From Amaurobius ferox (lineage: Eukaryota; Arthropoda; Arachnida; Araneae; Amaurobiidae): a stretch of 64,000 bases of DNA. Location of the stretch: contig OX578142.1 in assembly GCA_951213105.1 (NCBI GenBank), forward strand, positions 123,660,231 through 123,724,230. Direction: 5' to 3'. The notes below the pieces were generated by a model. The model did not search any database and was not told the origin of the DNA. It saw nothing but the letters and a program-made list of their open reading frames with translations. Shown one piece after another: positions 23,971-35,345 of this stretch; the first letter of the stretch is position 1; each line of letters opens with the position of its first letter. The position numbers and the translations under genes were made by a program.

Positions 23971-25062
23971 CTGTCCTACCGCCACGAGAAAGTCTCTGAA
24001 CAGGGTTGCCGCAAGTAGACGAGTCGAAGAAAGGAGGGAGAAAGGTTTAAAATCGACTGCAACATTTGGCAAATCAAGCGCACTTCGTTAAGCGAAGAAT
24101 CCGTTTCGTTTATCATGATGTACTAAAAGAAAATAGTAGATGTTTTTTATCCGACAGTTAAACAAAATTTTCGTATTAAATGACATTAAATTATAAATTA
24201 ACTTAAAAATTTCTCGTCATTTAAAGTCAGAAAATAATTTGTTATTATAGGCGATAGCGGTTACGGAAAGCCGTCAATCTATTAGAACAAAGTAGTTTTA
24301 GATATTTTCTTTTAGGTTCGGGCGATTTTGGGAGAGAAAAGCTTACAATTTAAAACTAGAATTTATATCATTTTATTTAAAACTAAATTTCAAATTAAAT
24401 GAAAATTATTACAGTTTTCAATCAGCAAGTTACACAATTATTAGCCAGCAAAAAGGAAAAAATAAATGATAAATAAGCAAAATTATGACTTTAAAATATT
24501 CATTCTTTTCATATTTTTCAATCAATTATAAAATATTCATTCACATTCATTGGAATAACTATTATCTACTATGTCCGAATCACTTGAAATGTTTTTACAT
24601 GAAGAAGAGTCTGAATCGCTATCCGACAGATTTATCACTAATTTCTTCACAATATCTTTCATCAGTCCATCTTTCTTTCAATAAATATTCTCTATTTTTT
24701 CAATGTGTTTTAGAGAATTTGCGGTTTTTCCTCTTCAAAAAATGCCGTAACATTGTGGACTATTGCACATGCTTGCGAATGCAAAGTCTTTCCACTTTTA
24801 AATGTAGTCATTTTTCAACTAGACAAAATCCACAAAGTGTGCAACACAATACAAGTTACTTCACAGCTTTAAGAATCACAGAATGCGGGCGTCTAGCATT
24901 GACCCTAGTACAAAGCGAAATGCGACTTTCGTCGGTTCTATCTGCGCCAAATCCAAAAAAGCGCTTTTCGTCGCACCTAAAATGCAGTGGAATAACCTGT
25001 TTCCATAGCGACCGCCACCATAACGTCTGCTGTCTGGGGACTTTCTCGGGGCGGTAGGACAG
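23971..25062 (-). mobile_element. Internally deleted DNA transposon nested in the composite
   Basis: Inverted ends CTGTCCTACCGCCACGAGAA (left) and the complement of CTGTCCTACCGCCCCGAGAA (right), each bordered by TA (23969-23970, 25063-25064). It lies inside the 20441-25777 element, so it inserted later. The minus strand keeps only the N-terminal and C-terminal pieces of an apparent transposase (24537-24810). About 1.09 kb. Confidence 0.78.
24537..24810 (-). pseudogene. Fused N- and C-terminal remnants of a DDE-type transposase (probable)
   Basis: Minus strand from ATG at 24810: MTTFKSGKTLHSQACAIV continues into HNVTAFFEEEKPQIL and a stop. In another frame follow KKDGLMKDIVKKLVINL and then an acidic SDSDSDSSSCKN tail ending in a stop at 24537. 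The first block resembles the SQAR..I..NV..FF start of an arthropod IS630-related DDE transposase family, and the second resembles the KLVINL plus acidic tail that closes such proteins. The whole catalytic core is absent. Family assignment is from memory of the motif style and needs a profile search. Confidence 0.5.
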
Positions 25063-25075
25063 TATTACAGTTATG

Positions 25076-25505
25076 ATAAAAACGAGGAGCACATACAGTT
25101 CTCTGGATATCACAACTTTTATGCAAGATGACATTGATTGGCAAGATATTCCTCTGAACATTGCAACACCAGTGAAGCAGCTGCTAAATATCCATTTAGC
25201 AGAATGACAGCAGAAATGACAGGACCAGAAATGACAGGAATATCAGCCTCATTTTCCAACAGTCTGGCCGCCACATTCACCTGACCTTAATCCTTGCGGC
25301 TTCTAGCTTCGGGGGCACCTCAAGAATGTGGTGTACAGTGGTCGGATTGCGAACTCAGCTGAATTAAAAGCACGCATTACTCGCCACATCCACAGCATCA
25401 CCTCTGATATACTCCGATCTGTTGTGGAACATGCTGTTTTGCTCTTTCAACTTGCAGCCGAGCACGGTGGACAGCATAATGGACATTTCTGGCGTATATC
25501 GTAGA
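25076..25505 (+). pseudogene. Tc1/mariner-type transposase C-terminus
   Basis: Plus-strand frames read FMQDDIDWQDIPLNIATPV (second catalytic Asp region, FMQDGAPPH-like) near 25120-25170, then VWPPHSPDLNPCGF and a stop near 25265-25305, where the third catalytic Asp of PDLNPCDF is Gly, then LRGHLKNVVYSGRIANSAEL and RSVVEHAVLLFQLAAEHGGQ to a stop near 25505. The order and the C-terminal helices match the tail of arthropod mariner-like transposases that use PDLNPCDFWLWG. The N-terminal half is not found. Confidence 0.85.
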
Positions 25506-25619
25506 TGTTTGTTTCATGTTTTCGTTATGTTTCAATCAATTATTAAATTAAGTGATGTTGATTAAATTGTCGTTTTCTTTAGTTGACTATTGGTTTCTTT
25601 CGGCTAACAACACCCCGTG

Positions 25620-25777
25620 TTTGGTAAATACAGCGCCGTCTATTGGTACATTTTTGAAGTTTTTCCTTCGCCAAGCAAAATTCCATTGCTTCACATATAC
25701 TCATGTCAAATTTCAGGTCATTCTGACCAGTAGTTCCTACTTTACAGAGTTTTAAAACCGCAACTTTAATCACCCTG
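25620..25777 (-). repeat. Right TIR of composite element
   Basis: Inverted partner of 20441-20598, ending CAACTTTAATCACCCTG and then TATATATA. Confidence 0.88.
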
Positions 25778-26694
25778 TATATATATTTTAAATTAAGAAT
25801 ACTCTATCTGCATTGTGTTTTGTTAATGGGTAGATTTGACCCACACCGTTAATAAATGAAATAATAACAAAATAGTAATAAATCAAATAATAACAAAGTA
25901 AATTGTTACCAATTTTGAAAAGAAAACAAATATTAAATTCAAAACAAATCACAATATCATATAAATGCAATTGCATTTAAAAATAATACAAATACACATG
26001 ACTGTTTTTCTGAAGTTCAACAATTTAATTAAAAAATAACATTCAAACTTTATTCCATGCACTTTCTGCAATATGTATTTATGTGATCCTGCAAATAGAT
26101 ACATGACATATCACTCGTTCAATATACGATTGTTAGGCCACAATATTTACTGTACTAGCACTTGAAGTACCGGTAGAGATCATCTTGTGAGAGTGTGATT
26201 CTTTTTCGACATAGCTCATAAATCTCTTTAAAGATTTAAAGCACAAATTGATACATATAAATAAGAAATTAGATGTGAAATGTTTAACAGATTGAAAAAA
26301 AAATAGACAGTCCACTTCCTGATGTCCCCTTTGCATGTCTATGTACCGTTTCTGGTAGTTCATCAGTTGTGTCAACCCACATTTCATTGATTATAGTGAA
26401 GTGGATCAAATATCTGACTTAGGGGTTGCAACATCAAACATCTTTATTTCGTGAGACATTGCAGACATGAGAATAACATAAGGGGGATATGTGAGTGAGT
26501 GACTTATGCAGAATGCACATAAGCAATTTGCATGTCAGAGGGAACTTAAATTTGTCTAATGTATTTAATTTTTATTTCCATTAAAGTTACTGCTGAAACA
26601 GTTGCTGATTTAAAATAGTACAAGTCGTTTATATACCGTAGTTTCTTCCTTAGAGATAAACATTTTCGGCAGTTGCGATGCAAACTTATTAAAA
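25778..26694. other. No gene seen
   Basis: AT-rich. The minus frame at 26133-26387 has no recognisable motif. Confidence 0.55.
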
Positions 26695-26816
26695 AAGAAA
26701 TTTATGAATATGAGACATTATACGGTGGCAAATAAATATGAGCCCTCATATGGTGGCAAATAAATATGAGCCATCATATGGTGACAAATGAAAATGAGTC
26801 ATTATATGGTGGCATA
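26695..26816 (+). repeat. ~33-bp minisatellite (ATATGGTGGCAAATAAATAT)
   Basis: Three to four units of TCATATGGTGGCAAATAAAT plus ATGAGCC. A single related unit (AGCCTTCATATGGTTTCAAA) precedes the tandem repeat at 38.5 kb, so this is part of the same structured repeat. Confidence 0.85.
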
Positions 26817-26919
26817 TAGTGTGTACACTTCATTTTTGTCGGATCTATTAAGCTTTTTAAATCCCTTTTTTATACTTATTTCATACAGTGATGCAAATTT
26901 CGAAAAGCAAACAAAAGTG

Positions 26920-27600
26920 TCGTCTCTAGAACCAGAAGTTGAAATTTTTAATGAAACCCTATTCTTTGGAATATGATACCGAATCCATATCAATAGCCAA
27001 TCTTGAGAAATAGATGTTTCAAGGAAATGTTTTGAACCGGAAATAAAAAAAAGTAGTGAAAATCCTTAAGCGATCCCTCTACCTCCTCCAGTACTTGATG
27101 ATTTTAAATCAGCTATCATCTAAGCTCTATTTATAGACAATCTTCAGAAATAAATATTTCAATATTTGTTCTGAAATGGAAGTGAATAAAGAACTGGGAA
27201 AAGAAGTCCTTAGTAAACTCCCACCTCTTCCAATATTCATTGTTGAATCTATATCAGTCATCATCTAATTTCTAGTTATGGTAGATCCTGAGAAATAGAT
27301 GCTTCAAGAAAATATTTTGAACCGGAAGTGCAAATCTTTGGTAAACCCTCCATCTTCTCCAGAATTTTATGATAAATTTATATCAGTCTCGTTTGTGGTC
27401 AGGCTCATCTTGAGAAATAGATTTTTCAAGAAAAAATTTAAATCGGAAGTAGAAAAGAACCGAATGTGTAAATTCTTAGAAATCCTTCTACCTTCTTCGG
27501 AGTTAGATACTGAATCTGTATATCTAATCAGTCATCCTATAATCTATATCTATAGTAGATTCTGAAAAATAGATGCTTTAAAGAAAACTTTATAGTAAAA
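26920..27600 (+). repeat. ~145-bp tandem repeat array, locus 1
   Basis: About five monomers marked by TGAGAAATAGATGTTTCAAG near 27003, 27144, 27287, 27409 and 27561. Other shared blocks are GAACCGGAAGTG, AATCCTTAGTAAACTCC, CTCCAGAATTTGATG and TATCAGTCATCATCTAA. Monomers are diverged, with no conserved long reading frame. The same monomer occurs at 38.5, 44.4-45.5 and 56.5 kb. Confidence 0.85.
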
Positions 27601-27812
27601 ACAATAGTATGTAAAATGTTTGACACCAATAATGTTCTGACAAAAGTACATTTATTATCACATGAATGTGCAAATCGATTAGTTTCATAATCTGAGTAAA
27701 ATTATTATTTGGAACCCCTAAAAATACATTATTGCGCGAACAACGCTGCGGCCATATGGTTTACTTTACACTTTTTCCAGGGATTCTCGTGAATATTTGT
27801 GCTAGCTAGCAA

Positions 27813-28185
27813 AAAATACTAAATTGATATATATATATTTATCCATTCTGCTGTTATAATACTGATATCTTTTTCACTCTATCTTGCGAGAAATACTAAA
27901 TTGATATATGTATTTATTCTATTCTGCTGTTATAATATTGATGTCTGTTTTTCTCTATCTTGCGAGTAATACTAAATTGATACACGCATTTATCTATTCC
28001 GCTGTTATAATGCTGATCTCTTAGCGAGAAATACTAAATTGACATGTGTTATTGTAGTATCTATTCCGCTATTATAATGTTGATCTCTTTTTCTCTCTAT
28101 CTAACGGGAAATACTAAATTAATATATGCATTTATCTATTCTGCTGTTATAATGTTAATCTCTTTTTCTCTCTATTGACATGTCA
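27813..28185 (+). repeat. ~77-bp tandem repeat, five units
   Basis: Units start with GAAATACTAAATTGATA near 27813, 27891, 27967, 28028 and 28109, and contain TATCTATTCTGCTGTTATAA and GATCTCTTTTTCTCTCTATC. The fourth interval is shortened (about 61 bp). Non-coding. Confidence 0.88.
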
Positions 28186-29151
28186 TATCTTTCTTCATTT
28201 CATTCAAAACCATGTTCAGTACCCATATTTTCGTACTCAGTATTTTCCTCTTGAAGAAAATGAGTACGAAATGATGAAGGATAAAAATATATCCAATAAA
28301 TGGCTAAAGTAATTTGTCCTATGTTATGATTCATAATTTTCTGAGGTCTTGTCCAAAACTGGAGCAAAGCTGTACTTGATCAATCCATTCCGCTTCGTGA
28401 CGAGTATATATTTGTATTTAGATGCTGAAAAACAAGGGACTAATTTGTCTCCCTTGCAAAGAAATCAATTTGTTTTCAAAAAGTTGATTACTTTCTTATG
28501 ATTCACCAAGTAGCAAGATATCCAGATCATTCACGTTATCTCTCTTCACTAAGTTCGTTCTTTCAGCATATTTTTCATTTTCTCATTACGAACATGGCAT
28601 CACATTAATTTGAATACCGCTTTTAAAATAATTATTTTATCTGATTATACTTTCACAAAATATTTCTATTATCTAGCTTTATTCATATTAAAAATAAAAG
28701 AACAATAATAATGTAGTCATTATATTACTCTTTGAATTTATCAATAATATAAAATTGGACTTGAAATCGAATCGACACATTCACAACACATGCAACTATT
28801 GCGTTTAAGAGCATCCCATTCAATTTTAAATTTCAAATGAGTATTTGGATATCGAATGTGAAAAACGTATAAGAGAAAAAGTCATAAAACGTTAAACAAA
28901 ATAAAGTAAGAAAGTAAATTTAAAAATAAATCGATTCGACCCATTTGCAGGACAAAAGTCAACAAAGCTTATAATTCTTTATTCTCATGGTATAATTTTT
29001 CTCCTAAATAGAAACCGTTTTTAGCTAATTTTCTAAATACACATAAACTTACTTGCAATTTTAACAGAAAAATATCGATACATGAACTCTATAGGCTATA
29101 GTTTCATTAATATAGTTAATTTACACTTGACCAAATGAAATAAGTTTATAC
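28186..29151. other. No gene seen
   Basis: AT-rich without recognised elements. A short inverted pair GTACTCA / TGAGTAC lies near 28235-28266. Confidence 0.55.
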
Positions 29152-29165
29152 CGTTTTGAATGTGT

Positions 29166-29627
29166 TGTTGTTGTTGAGACCCAGACCGTCCCACCCACCA
29201 GAAAGGTGTGGAAAACCCAGGCCGTCCGACTCATCCAGAGGACTTGAGCAACTATTTGGACGACCGGTAGACACCAGAAAGGTGTAAGGTAACTGTTTGG
29301 ACGGCCGGGAAGTGCCACCCAATTTAGACCAGAACCCAGTGGGGGAGGCATCCACAGGAACCGTACCCTCGTTCCCCTACCACCAACCTCTCGGAAGGAC
29401 TTACGGACCCACATGTTTAACGTGAGCGTACTCCGCATGAACACGGCGGCAGTTGTAGCAGCGTGCAAATCCAGCTCGCAAACCACCGGACTGCCGCGCC
29501 CGAAATGTGCCAACAGCACGCGGTGTTCCCAGGTGGTCACCCACCCAAGTACTAACCGCGGCCGATGCTGCTTGACCTCGGTGATCTAACGAGAACCGGT
29601 GTTTTACGCACGGTAGGGCCGTTGACT
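29166..29627 (-). mobile_element. 5S rRNA-headed SINE, copy 2, with expanded tail
   Basis: Minus strand: 5S-derived head (TTAGATCACCGAGGTCAAGC, GTACTTGGGTGGGTGACC), leader GGGCGCGGCAGTCCGGTGG, the shared body, and a tail in which CACCTTTCTGG / GTAGGTCGG-type sequence is duplicated (29190-29290), making this copy about 75 bp longer. TSD of 14 bp: CGTTTTGAATGTGT (29152-29165) and CGTTTTGTATGTGT (29628-29641), one mismatch. The long minus frame through it is fortuitous. Confidence 0.93.
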
Positions 29628-29641
29628 CGTTTTGTATGTGT

Positions 29642-31650
29642 AATTTTGTTTTCATTTTAAGGAAGATCCGTCTAACAAACAAAATAAGAACTTAAATTTA
29701 TTACCCTTTCGTTTTAATAATTCGAAACACCTTCATAACAATTTGGAAATTCCATAAAGCAACCCTAACTGAAATCACAAAGACTAGTCACCTATTTGTC
29801 TCAAAATTATTGTGTGTGCACTCATGTCTATTTCATATATTTTGTCCCTAACTTTGATAGAAATACTTTGAAAACAGACAAAAATAAAACTTCCGATTCA
29901 TAATATTTAACCAGTTTAGTAAAAACTCAATATGTTTGTTTCATGAACACATCCCTCAGAATTCTGCCAAAGATATTTTTGAGAGTACTACTACAATGTG
30001 TTTGCTAGAAACCCTGCATTAGCCCCTAAACATTTTAATTTTAAAACAAAATGCCTGTAATAAACATAAAACGATATCAAATTAAAGTTTGAGCTGAATC
30101 AAAGGATTATTGGTTATACCACATCTGCGAAATTATGCAATGTCTTTATGCACAAAATACATGTCTACATCTATGGAAAGAAATTTATTTGTATCAACTC
30201 GCTGACGTGTTGAATGCCTGCAGTATTTAACCAAATCCGTCTCTAGAGGTGACTAACAGGGGTGTGGTAACTTGTCAGCGCTGAGATAAAGAGAGAATGA
30301 AAATGATCAAGTGAGAATCAATTCCTAGGAGAATTTCTACTTTGCGCCAATTTCTGCTGGATCAATGGAGCGATCTACGAAATTGCTTTGAAATAATAAC
30401 TGATGTTATTTAATTAAAGAAACTATAATTATAACTCCAAGTGATAAAATATTTGAAGTTAAGTAATAAAAGAACCAATTTTATTTTCAGTAGATAGAAT
30501 ATAATTTCTTGGTGGATAATTAAGTGAAAGCATGGGTATCATTAAAGATATATATTTGTATCTCACTATATTTATACATCAAACGCAAATTTAATGATGA
30601 AAATATGTTTAAGATTCAAAACAAAATGAACTAAATTTAGCGATATAGTGCATGCACATTAAACACCATATTCCGGTAACATCATTTTCCGTATTTCGGC
30701 TTTAACATTAAATTCGGACTTTTCACTTGATATGTTTTTAAATATTTTTCTTCATCCAATTCCCTTTTTAACTAAAGCATATTAAAAGTTTAATTTTAAT
30801 CCCCTATACAACGACATTATATTCCATTCCTGATTTAATTCCTGAATTCTTTTATATTTTTTATTTGGCGTAAAAACAATATAGTCGAATCTTTGGTTAT
30901 CTGGCAAATAAAATTCTCGTTCAATCTGATATTTTCTGGCCACCTATCGAGCACTGTCTCCTATTGTGACAATTCAGAACCAAAGCTTTTGCAAATCATA
31001 TTTCGGCTTTGTTTGCATAACCTATCTCGTCAACCACTGAATGCGAACACTTTCTTCTGGCATCATTTGTGGGAGGAATTCTAGAACCTCTTCGCAACCG
31101 ATTTTTAACGAACTGTTTCATCACAATCATCATTTAAGGGGACGGTGGACGTTGAAATTTTTGTATTTATTTATTGACTTAGAAACATGAAAATTTGTAT
31201 AAATATGCTTCTTAACTTTACTATATAAAATACTATTCAATTTTTTGCAATTTTGTTATAATTTTGTTTTGTTTTTAATTTAATTTTTTTTAACAAAAAT
31301 TTGAAAATGCTCCTTGCGTGCCATTTGTTCACATTTTTGATTAATTTTACATTATGATCATTCAAAAACACATTATGAACAAATTCGGGTATTCATTTTT
31401 AAATCCCTTATAAAGTTAATTTTTAAAAAATATTTTTCTGCATTAAAACTTAATTTTCATCATTTAATTGGGTTAGTATTCACTTTTAATTACCTTAATA
31501 AAGTCCAATTATAAAATGCATACCCAGTTTCATTAAAAAGTATGAAAGGTGTCTTCTTACCAAATTTCATGCATCTCAAACAAAAATTAAGACGCATGGA
31601 GCATTTTAAAAATGTAAAACCTCTAAAAATTCCGTTTCGAAAAAATGCAT
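29642..31650. other. No gene recognised
   Basis: About 2 kb of AT-rich DNA. The plus frame 30893-31084 has no motif. Poly-T/A runs are common. No repeat boundaries were seen. Confidence 0.55.
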
Positions 31651-31747
31651 TTAACCTTTTGCTTACGGGTGAGACAGTGTCCATCCCAAACGAAGAACCT
31701 CCCAAAAAGACAGGTATTTGACATACCCTATCCCAAACAGTTAAACC

Positions 31748-31799
31748 CCCTTTGCAGGCATTTGCACCTGCTGCAGCAGGTGCAAATGCCTGCAAAGGG
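31748..31799. repeat. 52-bp perfect palindrome
   Basis: Arms mirror exactly around CTGCAG at 31771-31776, with CACCTGCTGCAGCAGGTG at the centre. It would extrude as a loopless cruciform or fold as a hairpin. It contains two CACCTG E-box-type hexamers. Confidence 0.95.
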
Positions 31800-31863
31800 A
31801 ACCTGCCCGGAAACATTGCCTGCCCGGGGGGGGGGGGAATGCCGCCCGGGGGGGCCTGCCCGG

Positions 31864-31897
31864 AAACATTGCACCTGCTGCAGCAGGTGCAATGTTT
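31864..31897. repeat. 34-bp perfect palindrome
   Basis: Centred on CTGCAG at 31878-31883, with the same CACCTGCTGCAGCAGGTG core as the palindrome 100 bp upstream but different outer arms (AACATTG). Confidence 0.95.
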
Positions 31898-32034
31898 TTG
31901 CCAGTGATTTCCATGGACGCCAATGCCTGAAAAGGGGGGTCAAACAGTTTGGGATAGGGTATGTCAAATATCTGTCTTTTTGGGAGGTTCTTCGTTTGGG
32001 ATGGACGCTGTCTCACCCGTAAGCAAAAGGTTAA

Positions 32035-35000
32035 ATGTGTAAAACAATGTTATATATTAAAAATAAAAACTTTTTTAGTTGATTTTTGCTCATTTCAACG
32101 TCCATCTTCCCCTTAAATCAATTAATTATTTTAATTTGTATAGTGCAATTTATATATGCAATGACACTCGTGTGGGCACGAGTCTCAGCCGCCGTGAAAT
32201 ATCTTCTTTGGCTTTGTACGTATTTGAGAGTGATTCGAAGCAGAGCACAATGTTATTTATTTGTACGTAAAAATAAATTTCAGTAACTATTATTTTCAAT
32301 AAAGAAGATGCGTTTTGAAATATTGTTTTCCTTTAATTTGCTCTGCCATCTGTATCGCAAGGTTCTTCGCCGGTGTGAACCCCGTTGCAGTTTTTGTGCT
32401 TCACTATAGCATCTGTTTTGTACTAAGTTTTATAATGCCTTTCTGCTTTCATAATGAGCTGCTGCTTTCATTACTACCATTCAGTAACTGGCCAGTTATG
32501 CAATTAACAAGTCAAATAGTTTTCGCGCTTTTATGCAAGGACATATGTTTCTTCAACTCGACGATATATTCCCAGACGTTATCTGAGGGATTTCTTTCTT
32601 CGTCCTCCAATTTGGAAACGTCTAGTATAGTTTTATAACTGCTTTCAAATTCATAGATATTGACTTCTAGCTGTATCCATTCCCCTGTCTGGCATTTGGG
32701 AATTCGCGATTCTGTGGCTAATCTTACTCCCTGTCATCCATTTCATCCATGAAATTTGTCAAGCTCAATACGCACCTCTAGCCCTCTTACCTTTCGCGAA
32801 ACCTACACGGTGCTTATTTTTGCCCTAGTCTTTTCCTGTCTAAAGACTTATAGAAGGGCACTGCTTTGGTTGTCGCCTCCCCCTCCAAGCACGTTCTATA
32901 TGTAAACGCTATCAAATTAGGAACATTCTTTTTTTCTTATCTTTTCTGTTCATTAGAAGTTTAAAGGGAGATATTTTAATCCTCTTCGTTTAACTCCGGA
33001 ATCCTTGAGAGGTCGACAACTGTGTTGATTTCTCTGAGTTTACCTTTTCTATTTCACGCCACGTTTTTCCTTTGATCTCTCCTTTTAGACTGGCCAGCCC
33101 AAAGACAAAACATAAAGTGATTGATAACACAGATTGAAAGGATTAACACATTCCGCATTGGGAATTAACTTTTGTACTAGCTGCCTTTACTGACAAACCC
33201 GATCACTTTTTGAAAAAGTTCGTCATTACACACCTCGATTTTTTGAAAAAGACGCTTTCAGTAAGCCCACGTATATTGCCGCCCACTTAGTGCACAGGTT
33301 GCTACTGCTGCGCCTCCTATAACACCTCCTATACTATCGTGAACTATATTTAAAAATCTTATCCTTTAGAATATTTAATAATCCGTCTTTAAATTATTAT
33401 TCCTTACGCATTAAATTATTCTTCCGAATTGTATAAAATCGCGATCTATATTTTCAAATTCCCCTCAAGATACTTTAAAAATTTTATTTGAATTATTAAT
33501 TTGTACGCAGTCTATATATAAACCTGAATTTAAAATATTAAAATAAAATTAATAAGATCAAAACGCGCGTAATTATTACGGAAAAAACCTAAATCTATAT
33601 TTACTGTCAAAATCGCATGATGACTTGCAATAAGGAAATATGCCTACATATCCATAAAGTAAATGGTCTTAAATTTGAGAAATAATTTTGTATTTTGTAC
33701 TTAATTTATAAGGCAGTGTCCAAGACGGCGGACAGTTCGCCTGCGATAAAAGCGAAATCATAAAATCGGCTTATTTCGTATTATTTTCAAACAATAAGGT
33801 TAAAAATAGTCTCAAATTTTGCTTAAACATTATTAACTTTTAAACTGTGATGTTTTTATTGGCGCGGAGGTCTATCAGGGCATTATCTAAAGTGTGCCTA
33901 TACCGAATTTCGTGGTTGCAAGTCGTTTGGTTTATTCACTATGGTGAGCATTAACATGACACAGACAAACACTGAGGCACGCCCTTTTATTGTTGTAGAT
34001 GATAGTTTTTGTCTCGTGGAAAAAAGATAAATTCAAAATTTGCATAAAAATATGCCGCGACTTGAAATATTTTTATATATTTGAATTAGCAATAGATATC
34101 TAAGCTCAAGAGGTGTATATTCAGTTTGGATTAGTGATTTTATCTATAACAGTGAAGTGTTGCGATTTATGAAGTCAGTGTTTCTGCTTGTAATTCACTC
34201 CTAATGCTTTCGTATCAATCTAATACTAGATATTAATCACACGAATGTTTTAGTTTACTGTTTCGCATGCATCAAGTGATGATAAGCTGAACAACCAACG
34301 TTATAAAATGATTTCTCAAAGAAACTAATCATAAGCATATATTCATATTTAATTATCTGTAGTGCTCACAGCCAGCGGCCCATCTTTTAGCAATCACTGC
34401 TAACGATAGACACCTAGGGCCCTACCACCAACACATCGTAATTATGCCTAGGTTCGAAATGATCCTTTATTCCTCACTCCAATCAATTAAGTCTTATTAG
34501 GGTACCTAAATTTGTGCCGAAAGTTCATAAAACACCCTTGATAATTTCACCATCTAAGGAGACCGTGAAATCTGAAATAAGGTACGGAATAACAGTATTC
34601 AAGATAGCGGTCTTGCACTTGCGAAAAACCGTTTTTTAAAAGAAGAATAACTCAATCACAGAGGATAAATTCATTATTCTAACTGACAATGAATTTGTTT
34701 CATTGTTCAGGTTAAATAAACACCGAGTTGCCGACCGAATTAATGGCAAATGCTTCGATTATAATTTCATTGGAAAATGTAAAAAGACGATCTTTAGAAA
34801 TTTCACAAGAACCACTTTTTCATCAAATCTGAACATTCTATCCCACATATCATATTAAAATGCAAGCTCATTTGTATACTTCAGAGGATCTGCCCTATCA
34901 ATTTTCAAAATATGTCTTTCTTTTTTTCTATTTGAAAATTCATATAATTATTTTAGCGTTATATTATGTTTCAGTTACGAACGAATATTTGTTTAACGTT

Positions 35001-35275
35001 AACGAGCACAACTATCTCTCTTTCACGAATTGTTAAATAAACGTGTGACAGAATTTAGATAATAAAATATGTATTTTCTCTGTACACTATTTTTGTTTAA
35101 CTGAAACAATACTAAAACAGAGGATAAATTCGTTATGATAATTCTACTTTTGACTCTATATGTATTCTACTATGATGTATTCTACAGTAAAATAATGTAT
35201 TCAGCTTTTAGAAGAACACCCTGAAATAGCACTGCAAGTTTTACAGCATGTAATTTCATATTTCACACAACTTGG
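32035..35275. other. No gene recognised
   Basis: About 3.2 kb. The part from 32640 to 33340 is more GC-balanced but frames on both strands are broken and without motifs. The plus frame 32315-32638 (hydrophobic, FFAGVNPVAVFVLHY) has no family I recognise. Could include decayed retroelement or exon-poor intron sequence. Confidence 0.45.
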
Positions 35276-35284
35276 TGTGGTACT

Positions 35285-35345
35285 CTTGCTTAGGCGGTGG
35301 AAAGACGCTCCGCAATCAAGAGGTCTCCGGTTCGAATCAAAACAG
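35285..35345 (+). other. tRNA-like fragment
   Basis: TTGCTTAGGCGGTGG (A-box-like) followed about 40 nt later by GGTTCGAATC (B box). The T and acceptor stems do not pair, so it is not a functional tRNA, more likely a tRNA-derived SINE head or tRNA pseudogene. Confidence 0.45.

Larger units (their letters stand above)
31655..32030. mobile_element. piggyBac-type MITE with palindromic core, copy 1
   Basis: TTAA on both sides (31651-31654 and 32031-32034), ends CCTTTTGCTTACGGGTGAGA and its complement, and about 100-bp inverted arms containing GTCCATCCCAAACGAAGA, AAAAAGACAGGTATTTGACA and TACCCTATCCCAAACAG. TTAA target duplication plus CC...GG termini is the piggyBac signature. There is no transposase, so it is non-autonomous. 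The core between the arms is unusual: two perfect palindromes (31748-31799 and 31864-31897) separated by GC-rich sequence with a G12-type run. Confidence 0.88.

Noticed and set aside
24485..25057. 190-codon plus-strand frame
   Set aside because: The meaningful reading in this segment is on the minus strand (transposase remnants and TIR); the plus frame lacks any motif.
26695..28185. CRISPR-like array
   Set aside because: Units are diverged tandem repeats without constant repeat and unique spacer pattern, and the genome is eukaryotic.
29121..29540. 139-codon minus frame with HMTTWEHRV-type start, also 45700-45975 and 8508-8729
   Set aside because: They are readings through the 5S-headed SINE. 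The shared peptide (STITLNMWVRKSFREVGGRG) only reflects the shared SINE body.
31645..32022. 125-codon plus frame and overlapping minus frames
   Set aside because: They lie entirely in the palindromic piggyBac-type MITE.
32315..32638. Hydrophobic 107-codon frame as a membrane protein
   Set aside because: No homology recognised, and T-rich DNA readily yields Phe/Leu/Ile-rich frames.
35285..35345. Functional tRNA gene
   Set aside because: A- and B-box-like strings are present but acceptor and T stems do not pair, so it is only listed as a tRNA-like fragment.
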